Shown here in pieces: positions 1-5,345 of a DNA stretch of 5,345 bases (positions are counted from its first letter, which is position 1; every line of letters starts with the position of its first letter). This DNA is from Dethiobacter sp. (GTDB lineage Bacteria; Bacillota; Dethiobacteria; DTU022). The notes under the pieces were generated by a model. That model was given only the letters and a program-made list of their open reading frames with translations. It did not search any database and was not told the DNA's origin. The stretch covers positions 1 to 5,345 of the forward strand of contig JAGXSR010000069.1 of NCBI GenBank assembly GCA_018333405.1, read 5' to 3'. Both the position numbers and the translations under genes were made by a program.

Positions 1-25
1 CTTTACGGATTCAGGATAAAGCGCT

Positions 26-56
26 GTGACAATTTTAATCTGAGCCGTTGTATCAT
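26..56 (+). promoter_or_regulatory. possible weak promoter upstream of the small basic gene
   Basis: GTGACA at 26-31 matches the -35 consensus TTGACA at five of six positions, and TATCAT at 51-56 matches TATAAT at five of six. The spacer is 19 bp, longer than the preferred 17, so the match is only suggestive. It would transcribe the small basic gene and probably the aminotransferase, because no terminator is visible in the 39 bp between them. The proposed -10 lies inside the inverted repeat at 49-67, which would fit a repressible promoter. Confidence 0.3.
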
Positions 57-67
57 TTAGAGATACA
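49..67. repeat. inverted repeat TGTATC-N7-GATACA, candidate operator
   Basis: TGTATC at 49-54 and GATACA at 62-67 are exact reverse complements separated by seven bases, centred on position 58. The flanking pair (T48/T68) does not match, so the arms are six bp. It lies 48 bp upstream of the small gene start and overlaps the proposed -10 element. The size and symmetry suit a dimeric helix-turn-helix regulator. A six-bp repeat can occur by chance, and no regulator gene is in the window. Confidence 0.35.
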
Positions 68-99
68 TAGTGCAGAAGGCGCCAATTTAAGATGAGGAG

Positions 100-107
100 A
101 AGGAGGT
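100..107 (+). promoter_or_regulatory. consensus ribosome binding site of the small basic gene
   Basis: AAGGAGGT at 100-107 is a full match to the anti-Shine-Dalgarno complement, placed seven bases before the ATG at 115. It is the main reason for treating the 53-codon reading frame that follows as a real gene. Confidence 0.8.
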
Positions 108-114
108 TAGAGAA

Positions 115-276
115 ATGAGCATTCGTAAAACCAGGGGTTTTCTTTACACCATCGCCAAATTACTGGGGGATGTTTCTGCGGTATCCAGCGGCAGTCCTAA
201 AAAAATGGCGAAAAGAGTCGGCAGAAGAGCCGCCGGCCGGGCAGCGGGGAAAGCGCTGCGGAAACTGTTTAAGTAG
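115..276 (+). CDS. small, strongly basic protein of unknown function (53 aa)
   Basis: A 53-residue reading frame starts with ATG at 115, seven bases after a perfect AAGGAGGT, and ends in TAG at 274-276. I count 15 Lys/Arg and one acidic residue (Asp19), so the protein is very positively charged. Residues 1-20 (MSIRKTRGFLYTIAKLLGDV) look like a short amphipathic helix. A Ser/Gly-rich turn follows at 22-28, then a second helix from about 29 to 53 rich in Arg, Ala, Gly and Lys, with repeated RRAAGRAAGKALRK spacing. There is no signal peptide or clear membrane segment. Charge and helicity suggest nucleic-acid or ribosome association, or membrane-surface binding, but no named domain is recognised. 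I recall similarly organised small proteins in clostridia and archaea but cannot name a family. It precedes the aminotransferase gene by 39 bp with no visible terminator and is probably co-transcribed; a functional link is not implied. Confidence 0.75.
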   Translation: MSIRKTRGFLYTIAKLLGDVSAVSSGSPKKMAKRVGRRAAGRAAGKALRKLFK

Positions 277-315
277 CTATTAATTCGGCATTTACTGACC
301 TGGAAGGAGTCGATC

Positions 316-1434
316 ATGAACCGAAAGCCATCAGCAAAACCTCGCAATCCCAACTTTTCTTCCGGTCCTTGTTCTAAATATCCCGGCTACAATCTGGAGG
401 CGCTCAAAGACGCCCCGCTGGGCCGGTCTCATCGTAGCGAAATCGGCAAATCGAAACTGGCGGAGGTCATAGATAAAACCAAACAGCTGCTTAAAATTCC
501 AGGCGGCTACCGGGTTGGCATTGTCCCGGCCTCTGACACCGGAGCTTTTGAGATGGCGATGTGGAATCTGTTAGGAGATCGTCCGGTGGATGTGATCTGT
601 TTTGAATTCTTCGGCCAAACCTGGGCTGTTGATATTCAGAAACAGCTTAAACTTAAACAGGTTCGCCTTTTTTCGGCCGCCTACGGCTTGCTTCCCGATT
701 TATCAGAAGTGAATTCTGAGCATGATCTGGTTTTTACCTGGAACGGAACTACCAGTGGAGTGAAAGTTCCCGGAGCTGATTTTATTCACGCTGAGCGCAC
801 AGGGCTGACTTTGTGCGACGCAACCTCGGCCGTATTTGCCATGGAGTTGCCATGGGATAAACTTGACGCCACCACCTTTTCCTGGCAGAAAGTGCTGGGG
901 GGCGAAGCAGCCCATGGCATGCTTATTCTCTCTCCACGGGCCGTGGAGCGGCTTGAAAGCTATACCCCACCATGGCCAATGCCAAAAATATTCCAGCTAA
1001 CGAAAGCAGGGAAGCTGATCGGGGAGATTTTCGAAGGCTCCACGATTAACACCCCATCTATGCTCTGCACTGAAGATTATCTGGCTGCGCTAAACTGGGC
1101 CGAATCTGTCGGCGGGATAGAGGGGCTGATCCGGCGCAGTGAAGCTAATCTTAAAGTTGTTGAAGCTTTCGTATCCGGGCGGGAATGGCTTGATTTTTTA
1201 GCAGCTGACCCGACCATTCGCTCCAATACCAGCGTCTGTTTAACAGTGGATTTGCCCCCGGAAAAAATAAAACAGATGGTCAAGCTTTTGGAAAGAGAGC
1301 AGGCAGCCTATGATATCAGTTCATACCGTGAGGCGCCCTACGGCCTGCGCTTCTGGTGCGGGGCTACTGTGGAGAAAGAAGATCTGGAACTGGCCATGAC
1401 CTGGCTGGATTGGGCTTACCACGGGGTACAATAA
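316..1434 (+). CDS. serC: phosphoserine aminotransferase, Methanosarcina type
   Basis: This is a PLP-dependent class V aminotransferase (372 aa) expected to convert 3-phosphohydroxypyruvate plus glutamate to O-phospho-L-serine plus 2-oxoglutarate in cytosolic serine synthesis. The N-terminal FSSGPCSKYPGY (14-25) and GRSHRSEIGKSKL (36-48) match the substrate-binding start of the SerC branch typified by Methanosarcina and alphaproteobacteria rather than the E. coli branch. PASDTGAFE (71-79) is the cofactor phosphate loop, and Trp103 in FGQTWAVD is the likely ring-stacking residue. TWNGTTSGV (141-149) and Asp168 in LCDATSA follow, and Lys192 in SWQKVLGGE is the predicted Schiff-base lysine. Length is normal for the family and all the key residues I can place are present. 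The ATG at 316 has GGAAGGAG at 302-309. The gene lies between the small basic gene and a new promoter, so it probably ends the first transcription unit. The usual partner, phosphoglycerate dehydrogenase (serA), is not in the window. Assignment to the SerC family is firm; the exact substrate is inferred from it. Confidence 0.92.
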   Translation: MNRKPSAKPRNPNFSSGPCSKYPGYNLEALKDAPLGRSHRSEIGKSKLAEVIDKTKQLLKIPGGYRVGIVPASDTGAFEMAMWNLLGDRPVDVICFEFFGQTWAVDIQKQLKLKQVRLFSAAYGLLPDLSEVNSEHDLVFTWNGTTSGVKVPGADFIHAERTGLTLCDATSAVFAMELPWDKLDATTFSWQKVLGGEAAHGMLILSPRAVERLESYTPPWPMPKIFQLTKAGKLIGEIFEGSTINTPSMLCTEDYLAALNWAESVGGIEGLIRRSEANLKVVEAFVSGREWLDFLAADPTIRSNTSVCLTVDLPPEKIKQMVKLLEREQAAYDISSYREAPYGLRFWCGATVEKEDLELAMTWLDWAYHGVQ

Positions 1435-1455
1435 AGCAATCAAATACTATTAACG

Positions 1456-1481
1456 CCAAAGCTTGTTATAATGGGCTTTGG
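1456..1481. repeat. inverted repeat CCAAAGC-N12-GCTTTGG around the promoter
   Basis: CCAAAGC at 1456-1462 and GCTTTGG at 1475-1481 are exact reverse complements, seven bp each, 12 bases apart. The equivalent points of the two arms are about 19 bp apart, close to two helical turns. The -10 element sits inside the spacer, so a dimeric protein bound here would block RNA polymerase. As an alternative it could form a weak hairpin ending the aminotransferase transcript, but no T-run follows, so an operator is the better reading. Which regulator would bind cannot be told. Confidence 0.5.
1464..1472 (+). promoter_or_regulatory. extended -10 promoter for the methyltransferase cassette
   Basis: TGTTATAAT at 1464-1472 is a perfect extended -10 element (TG, one base, TATAAT). 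The region 16-18 bp upstream (around 1443-1450, AT-rich) has no convincing -35 hexamer, which extended -10 promoters can tolerate. Transcription would start near 1478-1481, giving a leader of about 43 nt before the ATG at 1523. It lies 30 bp after the aminotransferase stop codon, so the corrinoid gene and the two methyltransferase genes probably form a separately controlled operon. Confidence 0.6.
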
Positions 1482-1506
1482 ATATCGCTAAAACTCAAAA
1501 TATTCG

Positions 1507-1514
1507 AAGGAGGG
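1507..1514 (+). promoter_or_regulatory. ribosome binding site that fixes the corrinoid protein start
   Basis: AAGGAGGG at 1507-1514 lies eight bases before the ATG at 1523. The reading frame stays open upstream to a TTG at 1478, but that codon has no ribosome site, lies inside the promoter inverted repeat and falls at or before the predicted transcription start. The ATG at 1523 is therefore the real start. Confidence 0.85.
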
Positions 1515-1522
1515 TTATAACT

Positions 1523-2161
1523 ATGGCAGATTTTGAAGCGATGGCGGGTGGTGTGATTGCCGGTGATTTTAACCGGGTGGCGGAGTTGACTAGGCAGGCT
1601 GTGGGTGAGGGGGTGGAGCCTGTTGAGATTATTGGTCAGGGTTTGATTAAGGGGATGAATGTGGTTGGGGCGCGTTTTAAGGCTGGTGAGATGTATGTGC
1701 CGGAGGTGATGATGGCGGCTCGGGCGATGAAGGCGGGGATGGAGATAGTGAAGCCTTTGATTGCGGAAAGTGATTTGCCTACGGCGGGCAAGGTGATTAT
1801 AGGGACTGTGGCTGGGGATTTGCATGATATTGGCAAGAATTTGGTTGGGATGATGATGGAGAGTGCGGGGATGGATGTGGTTAATTTGGGGGTGGATATC
1901 AGTCCGGAGAAGTTTGCGCAGGCGGTGCGTGAGCATAAGCCCGACATAGTGGCATTGAGTGCCCTGTTGACTACGACCATGCTTTCGATGAAAGAGACTA
2001 TTGAGGTTTTGCAGGAAGAGGGTTTGAGGGGTGCGGTGAAAGTGATTGTCGGCGGGGCGCCGGTGACCGGTGATTTTGCCGTGGAGATCGGAGCTGACGG
2101 CTGGGCGCCGGATGCAGCCTCAGCTAAAGACCTGGCCCTGGAACTGGCCGGCAAGAAATAA
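1523..2161 (+). CDS. methyltransferase cognate corrinoid protein (MttC/MtbC/MtgC-like)
   Basis: A 212-aa cytosolic B12 carrier that accepts a methyl group on cobalt from its partner methyltransferase and gives it to a second methyltransferase. Residues 1 to about 85 form the helical cap domain (B12-binding_2 type), with the family pattern GARFKAGEMYVPEVMMAARAM at about 49-69. Residues about 88-212 form the Rossmann-like cobalamin domain. It carries the base-off/His-on motif G98-D99-L100-H101-D102-I103-G104 (His101 the predicted cobalt ligand), S146-A-L148 and the G178-G179 turn in VIVGGAP. Length fits this family. Both methyltransferases follow directly, the first after 36 bp, so it most likely serves them. 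Codon use is odd: in residues 1-168, 11 of 13 leucines are TTG, and C is only about 11% of 1561-1920 by hand count, whereas the last three leucines are all CTG and the end resembles the neighbours. The substrate cannot be read from this protein, so no specific symbol is given. Confidence 0.93.
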   Translation: MADFEAMAGGVIAGDFNRVAELTRQAVGEGVEPVEIIGQGLIKGMNVVGARFKAGEMYVPEVMMAARAMKAGMEIVKPLIAESDLPTAGKVIIGTVAGDLHDIGKNLVGMMMESAGMDVVNLGVDISPEKFAQAVREHKPDIVALSALLTTTMLSMKETIEVLQEEGLRGAVKVIVGGAPVTGDFAVEIGADGWAPDAASAKDLALELAGKK

Positions 2162-2197
2162 TCTGGAGCTCTAAGCAGCAGAAAGGAGAGTGAGACA

Positions 2198-3679
2198 GTG
2201 GACAGATATGTCAGAGCGCGTTACCAGGTGAACCAGACCCCTTTATTTCAGATGCTCTCCGCAGATCAGTGCGGCGAAATTTACCTGGCGGCCCTGGAAA
2301 TCCTGCAGAGAACAGGAGCTAAGGTTTATGATCGGCAATCCAGGGAGATCCTGGCAAAAGCAGGCTGCTGGGTGGAAGAGGAACTGGTCCGTTTTCCTGT
2401 AGGGTTAACCGAGTGGGCGGTCAAAAACGCCCCTTCCAAGATTGTTATTTACAACCGGGAGGGGCAGGTGGCAATGTCTCTGCAGGAGGGTAACACATAC
2501 TACGGTCCGGGGCCGACCAATACCTACCACCGCGACCCGTATACCGGAGAAAGGAGAAAAGCGCTCCTTTCGGATACGGAAAATGTGGGCCGCGTCTGTG
2601 ACGCCCTGCCCCATATCGATTATGCCATGGATTTGGGCACACCGACCGGAGTGACGAACACTCTGGCCGATCTCTACGCTTTCAGCGCGCTGGTTAAAAA
2701 TACACGTAAGCCGATCGTCCATTGGGGTTTTGACATTGAGCAGTACCAGGATATTCTTGATATCGGGGTGGCCGTAGCCGGCGGTTTGGACAAGCTGCAG
2801 CAAAAACCTTTCTTCTGCCTCTACTCTGAGCCCAGCTCACCTCTGCTGCACTCCCGGGAGGCAATTGCCAAGGCGGTTTTTGCCGCTCAAAACAGGATTC
2901 CGATCGTCTACACTCCCTGTGTGATGCTGGGCGCCACTACGCCGGCCACCCTGGCCGGAACCATCGCCATGGGTGTGGCCGAAAGCCTGGTGGGAATTGT
3001 TGTTTCTCAGCTGATCCGCGAAGGGTCGCCGATTATTATGGGCGGTGTTTACGCGATCATGGATATGAAAACTACTGTTTTCAGCTACGGCAGCCCGGAA
3101 TTCCATATCCTTCAGGCCGGCATTGCGGAAGTGGCTCGCTATATGGGCATTCCGGTATTCGGCACCGCCGGCTGCACCGATTCGCACACCATGGACGGCC
3201 AGGCGGCCGGAGAGGCGGCTATGAGCATCCTGATCGCCGCCCAGGCCGGGGCCAACCTGGTTCACGATGTGGGCTATACCGGTTCCGGCTCTTGCGGCTC
3301 CCTGGAGCAGCTGGTGCTGGGCGACGAGATTATCGGCATGGTGCGCCGTTTTATGCGCGGGATGGTCATTGATGACGAGACTCTGGCGCTGGATGTGGTG
3401 GATAAGGTCGGTCCGGGGGGGCATTTTCTCGGCGAAGATCATACGATGAAGCATTTTAAGAGTGAAACCTGGTTTCCCACCTTATTTAACCGGATGCGCT
3501 ATCATGCCTGGAAAGAAGAGGCCAAGGGAAGCTCTATGGGCGAGCGGATCAAGGATAAGCTGCACGCTATATTAGCCAACCACCAGGCGCCGGCTTTACC
3601 CGGCGATGTTCTGCAAAAGATAGAGCAAATTATAATCAGGGCTGAAGAAAGAGAAGCGAGCAAAAAGAAGCGCCGGTAG
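2198..3679 (+). CDS. MttB-superfamily methyltransferase without pyrrolysine, copy 1
   Basis: A 493-aa member of the trimethylamine:corrinoid methyltransferase superfamily (COG5598, MTTB domain), predicted to move a methyl group from a methylated amine to the cobalt of the adjacent corrinoid protein. It is close to the length of archaeal MttB (about 495 aa) but has no in-frame TAG, so pyrrolysine is absent, as in glycine betaine methyltransferase MtgB and related quaternary-amine enzymes. Family blocks include YYGPGPTNTYHRDPYTGERR (101-120), VYTPCVMLGATTPATLAG (237-254), GSPIIMGGVYAIMDMKTT (276-293), FGTAGCTDSHTMDGQ (321-335) and DVGYTGSGSCGSLE (357-370). The GTG at 2198 is chosen because AGGAG at 2184-2188 is nine bases upstream and the conserved N-terminus begins close by. 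No signal peptide or membrane segment is seen; the tail (484-493) is highly charged, EREASKKKRR. It lies between the corrinoid gene and a paralogue, 39 bp from the latter. Family is secure; substrate is unknown, and a betaine-type compound is the best inference. Confidence 0.9.
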   Translation: MDRYVRARYQVNQTPLFQMLSADQCGEIYLAALEILQRTGAKVYDRQSREILAKAGCWVEEELVRFPVGLTEWAVKNAPSKIVIYNREGQVAMSLQEGNTYYGPGPTNTYHRDPYTGERRKALLSDTENVGRVCDALPHIDYAMDLGTPTGVTNTLADLYAFSALVKNTRKPIVHWGFDIEQYQDILDIGVAVAGGLDKLQQKPFFCLYSEPSSPLLHSREAIAKAVFAAQNRIPIVYTPCVMLGATTPATLAGTIAMGVAESLVGIVVSQLIREGSPIIMGGVYAIMDMKTTVFSYGSPEFHILQAGIAEVARYMGIPVFGTAGCTDSHTMDGQAAGEAAMSILIAAQAGANLVHDVGYTGSGSCGSLEQLVLGDEIIGMVRRFMRGMVIDDETLALDVVDKVGPGGHFLGEDHTMKHFKSETWFPTLFNRMRYHAWKEEAKGSSMGERIKDKLHAILANHQAPALPGDVLQKIEQIIIRAEEREASKKKRR

Positions 3680-3718
3680 CGTCTTGTTGCCAACACGAGG
3701 AAAGGAGTGATTTAGATC

Positions 3719-5176
3719 ATGCCGAGAAGTAATTATAAAGCAAACGGCTCTGCTTCTCTGAAAGTGCTCACCGACAGCCAGATTAAGCGGTTAATTGCGG
3801 CGGCTATGGAGATCCTGGAGAGAACCGGAGTAGTATATCTTGATGACGAAGCCGTGGCCATCATGAAGAAAGCCGGCTGTTATGTAGACGGCAGGCGGGT
3901 GCGTATCCCCTTCAAGCTGGTGGAAAAAGCGCTGAGTACTGTGCCACGCAAAGTAACGCTGTGCAACAGCCGCAGCGGGAAAAGAGTTATGGAGATGGAG
4001 GGGGGTAACGCCTACTTCGGAACCGGTTCAGATACCCCTTTCTTTATCGATCCCTATACCCAAAACCGGATCCCCACCAGTAAAAAGACGGTGCAGATGG
4101 CGGCTAAGGTAATCGACGCCCTGCCCAACCTGGACTTTGTCATGTCCCTGGGGATTGTCCAGGATGTCCACCAACTGGTTTATGACCGGCACCAGTTTGA
4201 AGCGATGGTGCTGAACACCAGCAAGCCGATTGTCATTACCGCCATTGACGTGGCCGGCTACGGCGATATAATTGAAATGTGCGAGCTGATCGCCGGCGGG
4301 GAAGAAGAGCTGCGCAGAAATCCGTTCCTCACCCTCTACGCCGAACCGATCTCCCCACTGCAGCACCCGGGCGACTCGGCCCAGAAACTGATGCTGGCGG
4401 CGAAGAAATCGCTTCCTGTCGTCTACACTCCCTGCATCATGGCCGGGGGCACAGTGCCGGCGACCTTAGCCGGAGCGATGGCCACCGGTTTGTCTGAGAG
4501 CTTAAGCGGCCTGGTACTCAATCAGCAGACTAACGAGGGCAGCCCTTTTATTATGGGCGGTGTTTTTACGATTATGGATATGAAGACCACCATCTTCTCT
4601 TACGGGGCGCCTGAATTGGATATCATGTTGGCGGCGTTGGCCGATATCTCCAACTATCTGGATATCCCGATGTTCGGAACCTGCGGCTGCACCGATGCCA
4701 AGATCGTTGATGAGCAGGCTTTGATTGAAGGAGCGATTTCGATCCTGCTGACCGCTCAGGGCGGCGCCAACTTAAACCATGATGTTGGGTATATCGAACA
4801 CGGCAACTGCGCTTCCCTGGAATATCTGACCATTTGCGACGATCTGATCGGCTACGCCCGCAAGATCGTCAACGGCATTGAGGTTACCCCGGAAACCCTG
4901 GCCCTGGAGGTCATAGATCGGGTCGGGCCGGGCGGAAACTTCCTTGCTGATGAGCACACTCTGCAGAACTTCAGGAAAGAGACCTGGTATCCCCGTCTTT
5001 TTGAGCGTAAATTTTTTGAAAACTGGGTCAGCGACGGCAAGAAAACCCTGTTTGAGCGGAGCAACGAACGGGTGATCGATATTCTGGAAAACTATGAGCC
5101 GGAGCTGTTGCCGCCCGATGTCCGGCAGAAGATGAGAGAGATCATCACCCGGGCGGAGAAGAAGATCGGGCTTTAA
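3719..5176 (+). CDS. MttB-superfamily methyltransferase without pyrrolysine, copy 2
   Basis: A 485-aa paralogue of the preceding gene, with the same predicted role of methylating the corrinoid protein from a methylated amine. The cores align with almost no gaps: in the 25-residue block from G274 here (G276 in copy 1), 20 residues are identical, and VYTPC, VPATLAG, GCTD, NHDVGY, VGPGGNFL and ETWYP are shared or nearly so. Likely substrate-facing stretches differ: GTGSDTPFFIDPYTQNRI (101-118), SLGIVQDVHQLVYDRHQF (143-160), VITAIDVAGYGDI (172-184), CGCTDAKIVDEQALIE (322-337) and GYIEHGNCASLEY (357-369). Like copy 1 it has no in-frame TAG. The ATG at 3719 follows AGGAG at 3703-3707 by 11 bases. 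It lacks the Lys/Arg-rich end of copy 1. It is the last gene of the cassette in view; activase, second-step methyltransferase or transporter genes may lie beyond. It could be a second substrate specificity or one subunit of a heteromer. Confidence 0.9.
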   Translation: MPRSNYKANGSASLKVLTDSQIKRLIAAAMEILERTGVVYLDDEAVAIMKKAGCYVDGRRVRIPFKLVEKALSTVPRKVTLCNSRSGKRVMEMEGGNAYFGTGSDTPFFIDPYTQNRIPTSKKTVQMAAKVIDALPNLDFVMSLGIVQDVHQLVYDRHQFEAMVLNTSKPIVITAIDVAGYGDIIEMCELIAGGEEELRRNPFLTLYAEPISPLQHPGDSAQKLMLAAKKSLPVVYTPCIMAGGTVPATLAGAMATGLSESLSGLVLNQQTNEGSPFIMGGVFTIMDMKTTIFSYGAPELDIMLAALADISNYLDIPMFGTCGCTDAKIVDEQALIEGAISILLTAQGGANLNHDVGYIEHGNCASLEYLTICDDLIGYARKIVNGIEVTPETLALEVIDRVGPGGNFLADEHTLQNFRKETWYPRLFERKFFENWVSDGKKTLFERSNERVIDILENYEPELLPPDVRQKMREIITRAEKKIGL

Positions 5177-5280
5177 CCGGAAAGCGGGGGCCGGACTTTA
5201 ACTAATCTATTGGCGCCGCTTAATCCCGGTTTTCTCTCCGGGCGAGAAGAGGGCATAACTGGTCGCAGTCAGTCTGTGTC

Positions 5281-5300
5281 GGCAGTTCTGCCCGGTTTTT
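5281..5300 (+). terminator. possible weak terminator after the methyltransferase cassette
   Basis: GGCA-GTTC-TGCC at 5281-5292 can form a short GC-rich hairpin (GGCAG/CTGCC is symmetrical, but the inner pair leaves too small a loop), followed by CGG and five T residues (5296-5300). The stem is only four bp and it lies about 105 bp after the last stop codon, so this is weak. No better hairpin with a T-run is seen in 5177-5280, which otherwise shows no gene. Confidence 0.25.
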
Positions 5301-5313
5301 CGACCGATCAATC

Positions 5314-5340
5314 CCCTCTCCCCCCGCTGGGGGGAGAGGG
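5314..5340. repeat. perfect 12-bp palindromic hairpin, probable edge of a dispersed repeat
   Basis: Positions 5314-5325 (CCCTCTCCCCCC) pair exactly with 5329-5340 (GGGGGGAGAGGG) around a three-base GCT loop. The following GTCAGG runs into the window end. CCCTCTCCC...GGGAGAGGGT(T/C)AGGG sequences recur as short intergenic palindromic repeats in many bacterial genomes, and this has that look. No T-run follows within the window, so a terminator role is not supported. The element is cut off by the window, so its full length and any terminal duplications cannot be judged. Confidence 0.6.
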
Positions 5341-5345
5341 TCAGG

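Noticed and set aside
144..353. 69-codon open frame on the - strand over the small basic gene and the aminotransferase start
   Set aside because: It overlaps two + strand genes that have strong ribosome sites; no domain is recognised in the product.
1478..1522. N-terminal extension of the corrinoid protein from a TTG at 1478
   Set aside because: There is no ribosome site before it, it sits at the predicted transcription start inside the inverted repeat, and the ATG at 1523 has AAGGAGGG eight bases upstream and begins the usual family N-terminus.
1466..1936. 156-codon open frame on the - strand across the corrinoid gene start
   Set aside because: Its product is dominated by His, Leu, Pro, Arg and Asn in a low-complexity pattern, as expected for the antisense of the G/T-rich coding strand. 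It overlaps a well-conserved B12-binding gene and covers its promoter.
1636..2154. 172-codon open frame on the - strand inside the corrinoid gene
   Set aside because: Antisense shadow of a conserved gene, with no recognisable domain, and wholly overlapped by the corrinoid coding sequence.
2837..3454. 205-codon open frame on the - strand inside the first MttB gene
   Set aside because: The opposite strand encodes continuous MttB-family motifs throughout; the reverse product resembles nothing and is His/Ala/Gly-rich as expected from a GC-rich antisense frame.
3680..3718. Possible hairpin between the two methyltransferase genes (CGTCTTGTTGCCAACACG)
   Set aside because: The complementary parts are short and the central GTTG-CC-AAC leaves too small a loop; there is no T-run, so no terminator or processing site can be supported.
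2198..5176. Possible pyrrolysine (TAG read-through) in either MttB-like gene
   Set aside because: Both frames run to full family length with no internal TAG, so there is nothing to read through.
5261..5305. GGTCG (5261-5265) and CGACC (5301-5305) as an outer stem of a larger terminator or RNA
   Set aside because: Only five bp separated by 35 bases, with little consistent pairing between; not distinguishable from chance by eye.

Overview
The window reads as bacterial chromosomal DNA from an anaerobic, probably Firmicutes-like (Clostridia/Peptococcaceae type) acetogen or syntroph. The reasons are strong AAGGAGG-type ribosome sites before every gene, a moderate-to-high GC body, and a corrinoid-dependent methyltransferase cassette of the kind common in those organisms. 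The taxonomic guess is inference; there is no rRNA or other marker. All five genes that I accept lie on the + strand.

Layout. Positions 1-114 are non-coding leader with an imperfect promoter-like sequence and a 6-bp inverted repeat (49-67). They are followed by a 53-residue, extremely basic small protein (115-276) and then a phosphoserine aminotransferase of the Methanosarcina type (316-1434). An 88-bp gap follows, holding a perfect extended -10 promoter element nested inside a 7-bp-arm inverted repeat. This starts the second unit: a B12-binding corrinoid protein (1523-2161), and two tandem, clearly paralogous MttB-superfamily methyltransferases (2198-3679 and 3719-5176), with gaps of 36 and 39 bp. 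The last ~170 bp are non-coding. They end in a perfect 12-bp GC-rich hairpin that looks like the edge of a dispersed palindromic repeat cut by the window.

How the genes work together. In characterised systems an MttB-type protein moves a methyl group from a methylated (often quaternary) amine to the cobalt of its cognate corrinoid protein. A further methyltransferase then passes it to tetrahydrofolate or coenzyme M. This window has the corrinoid carrier and two candidate substrate methyltransferases, neither with an in-frame TAG, so they belong to the non-pyrrolysine branch whose known members act on betaines such as glycine betaine. The second-step methyltransferase, the reductive activase (RamA type) and any transporter are not in the window. 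The actual substrates are unknown. The two paralogues differ at several loops while keeping the core, which suggests either two substrates sharing one corrinoid protein or a heteromeric enzyme.

The most unusual points are the tandem non-pyrrolysine MttB pair with one corrinoid protein, the mosaic base composition of the corrinoid gene (C-poor, TTG-leucine-rich first three quarters, ordinary end), the inverted repeat wrapped around the cassette promoter, and the terminal palindromic element.
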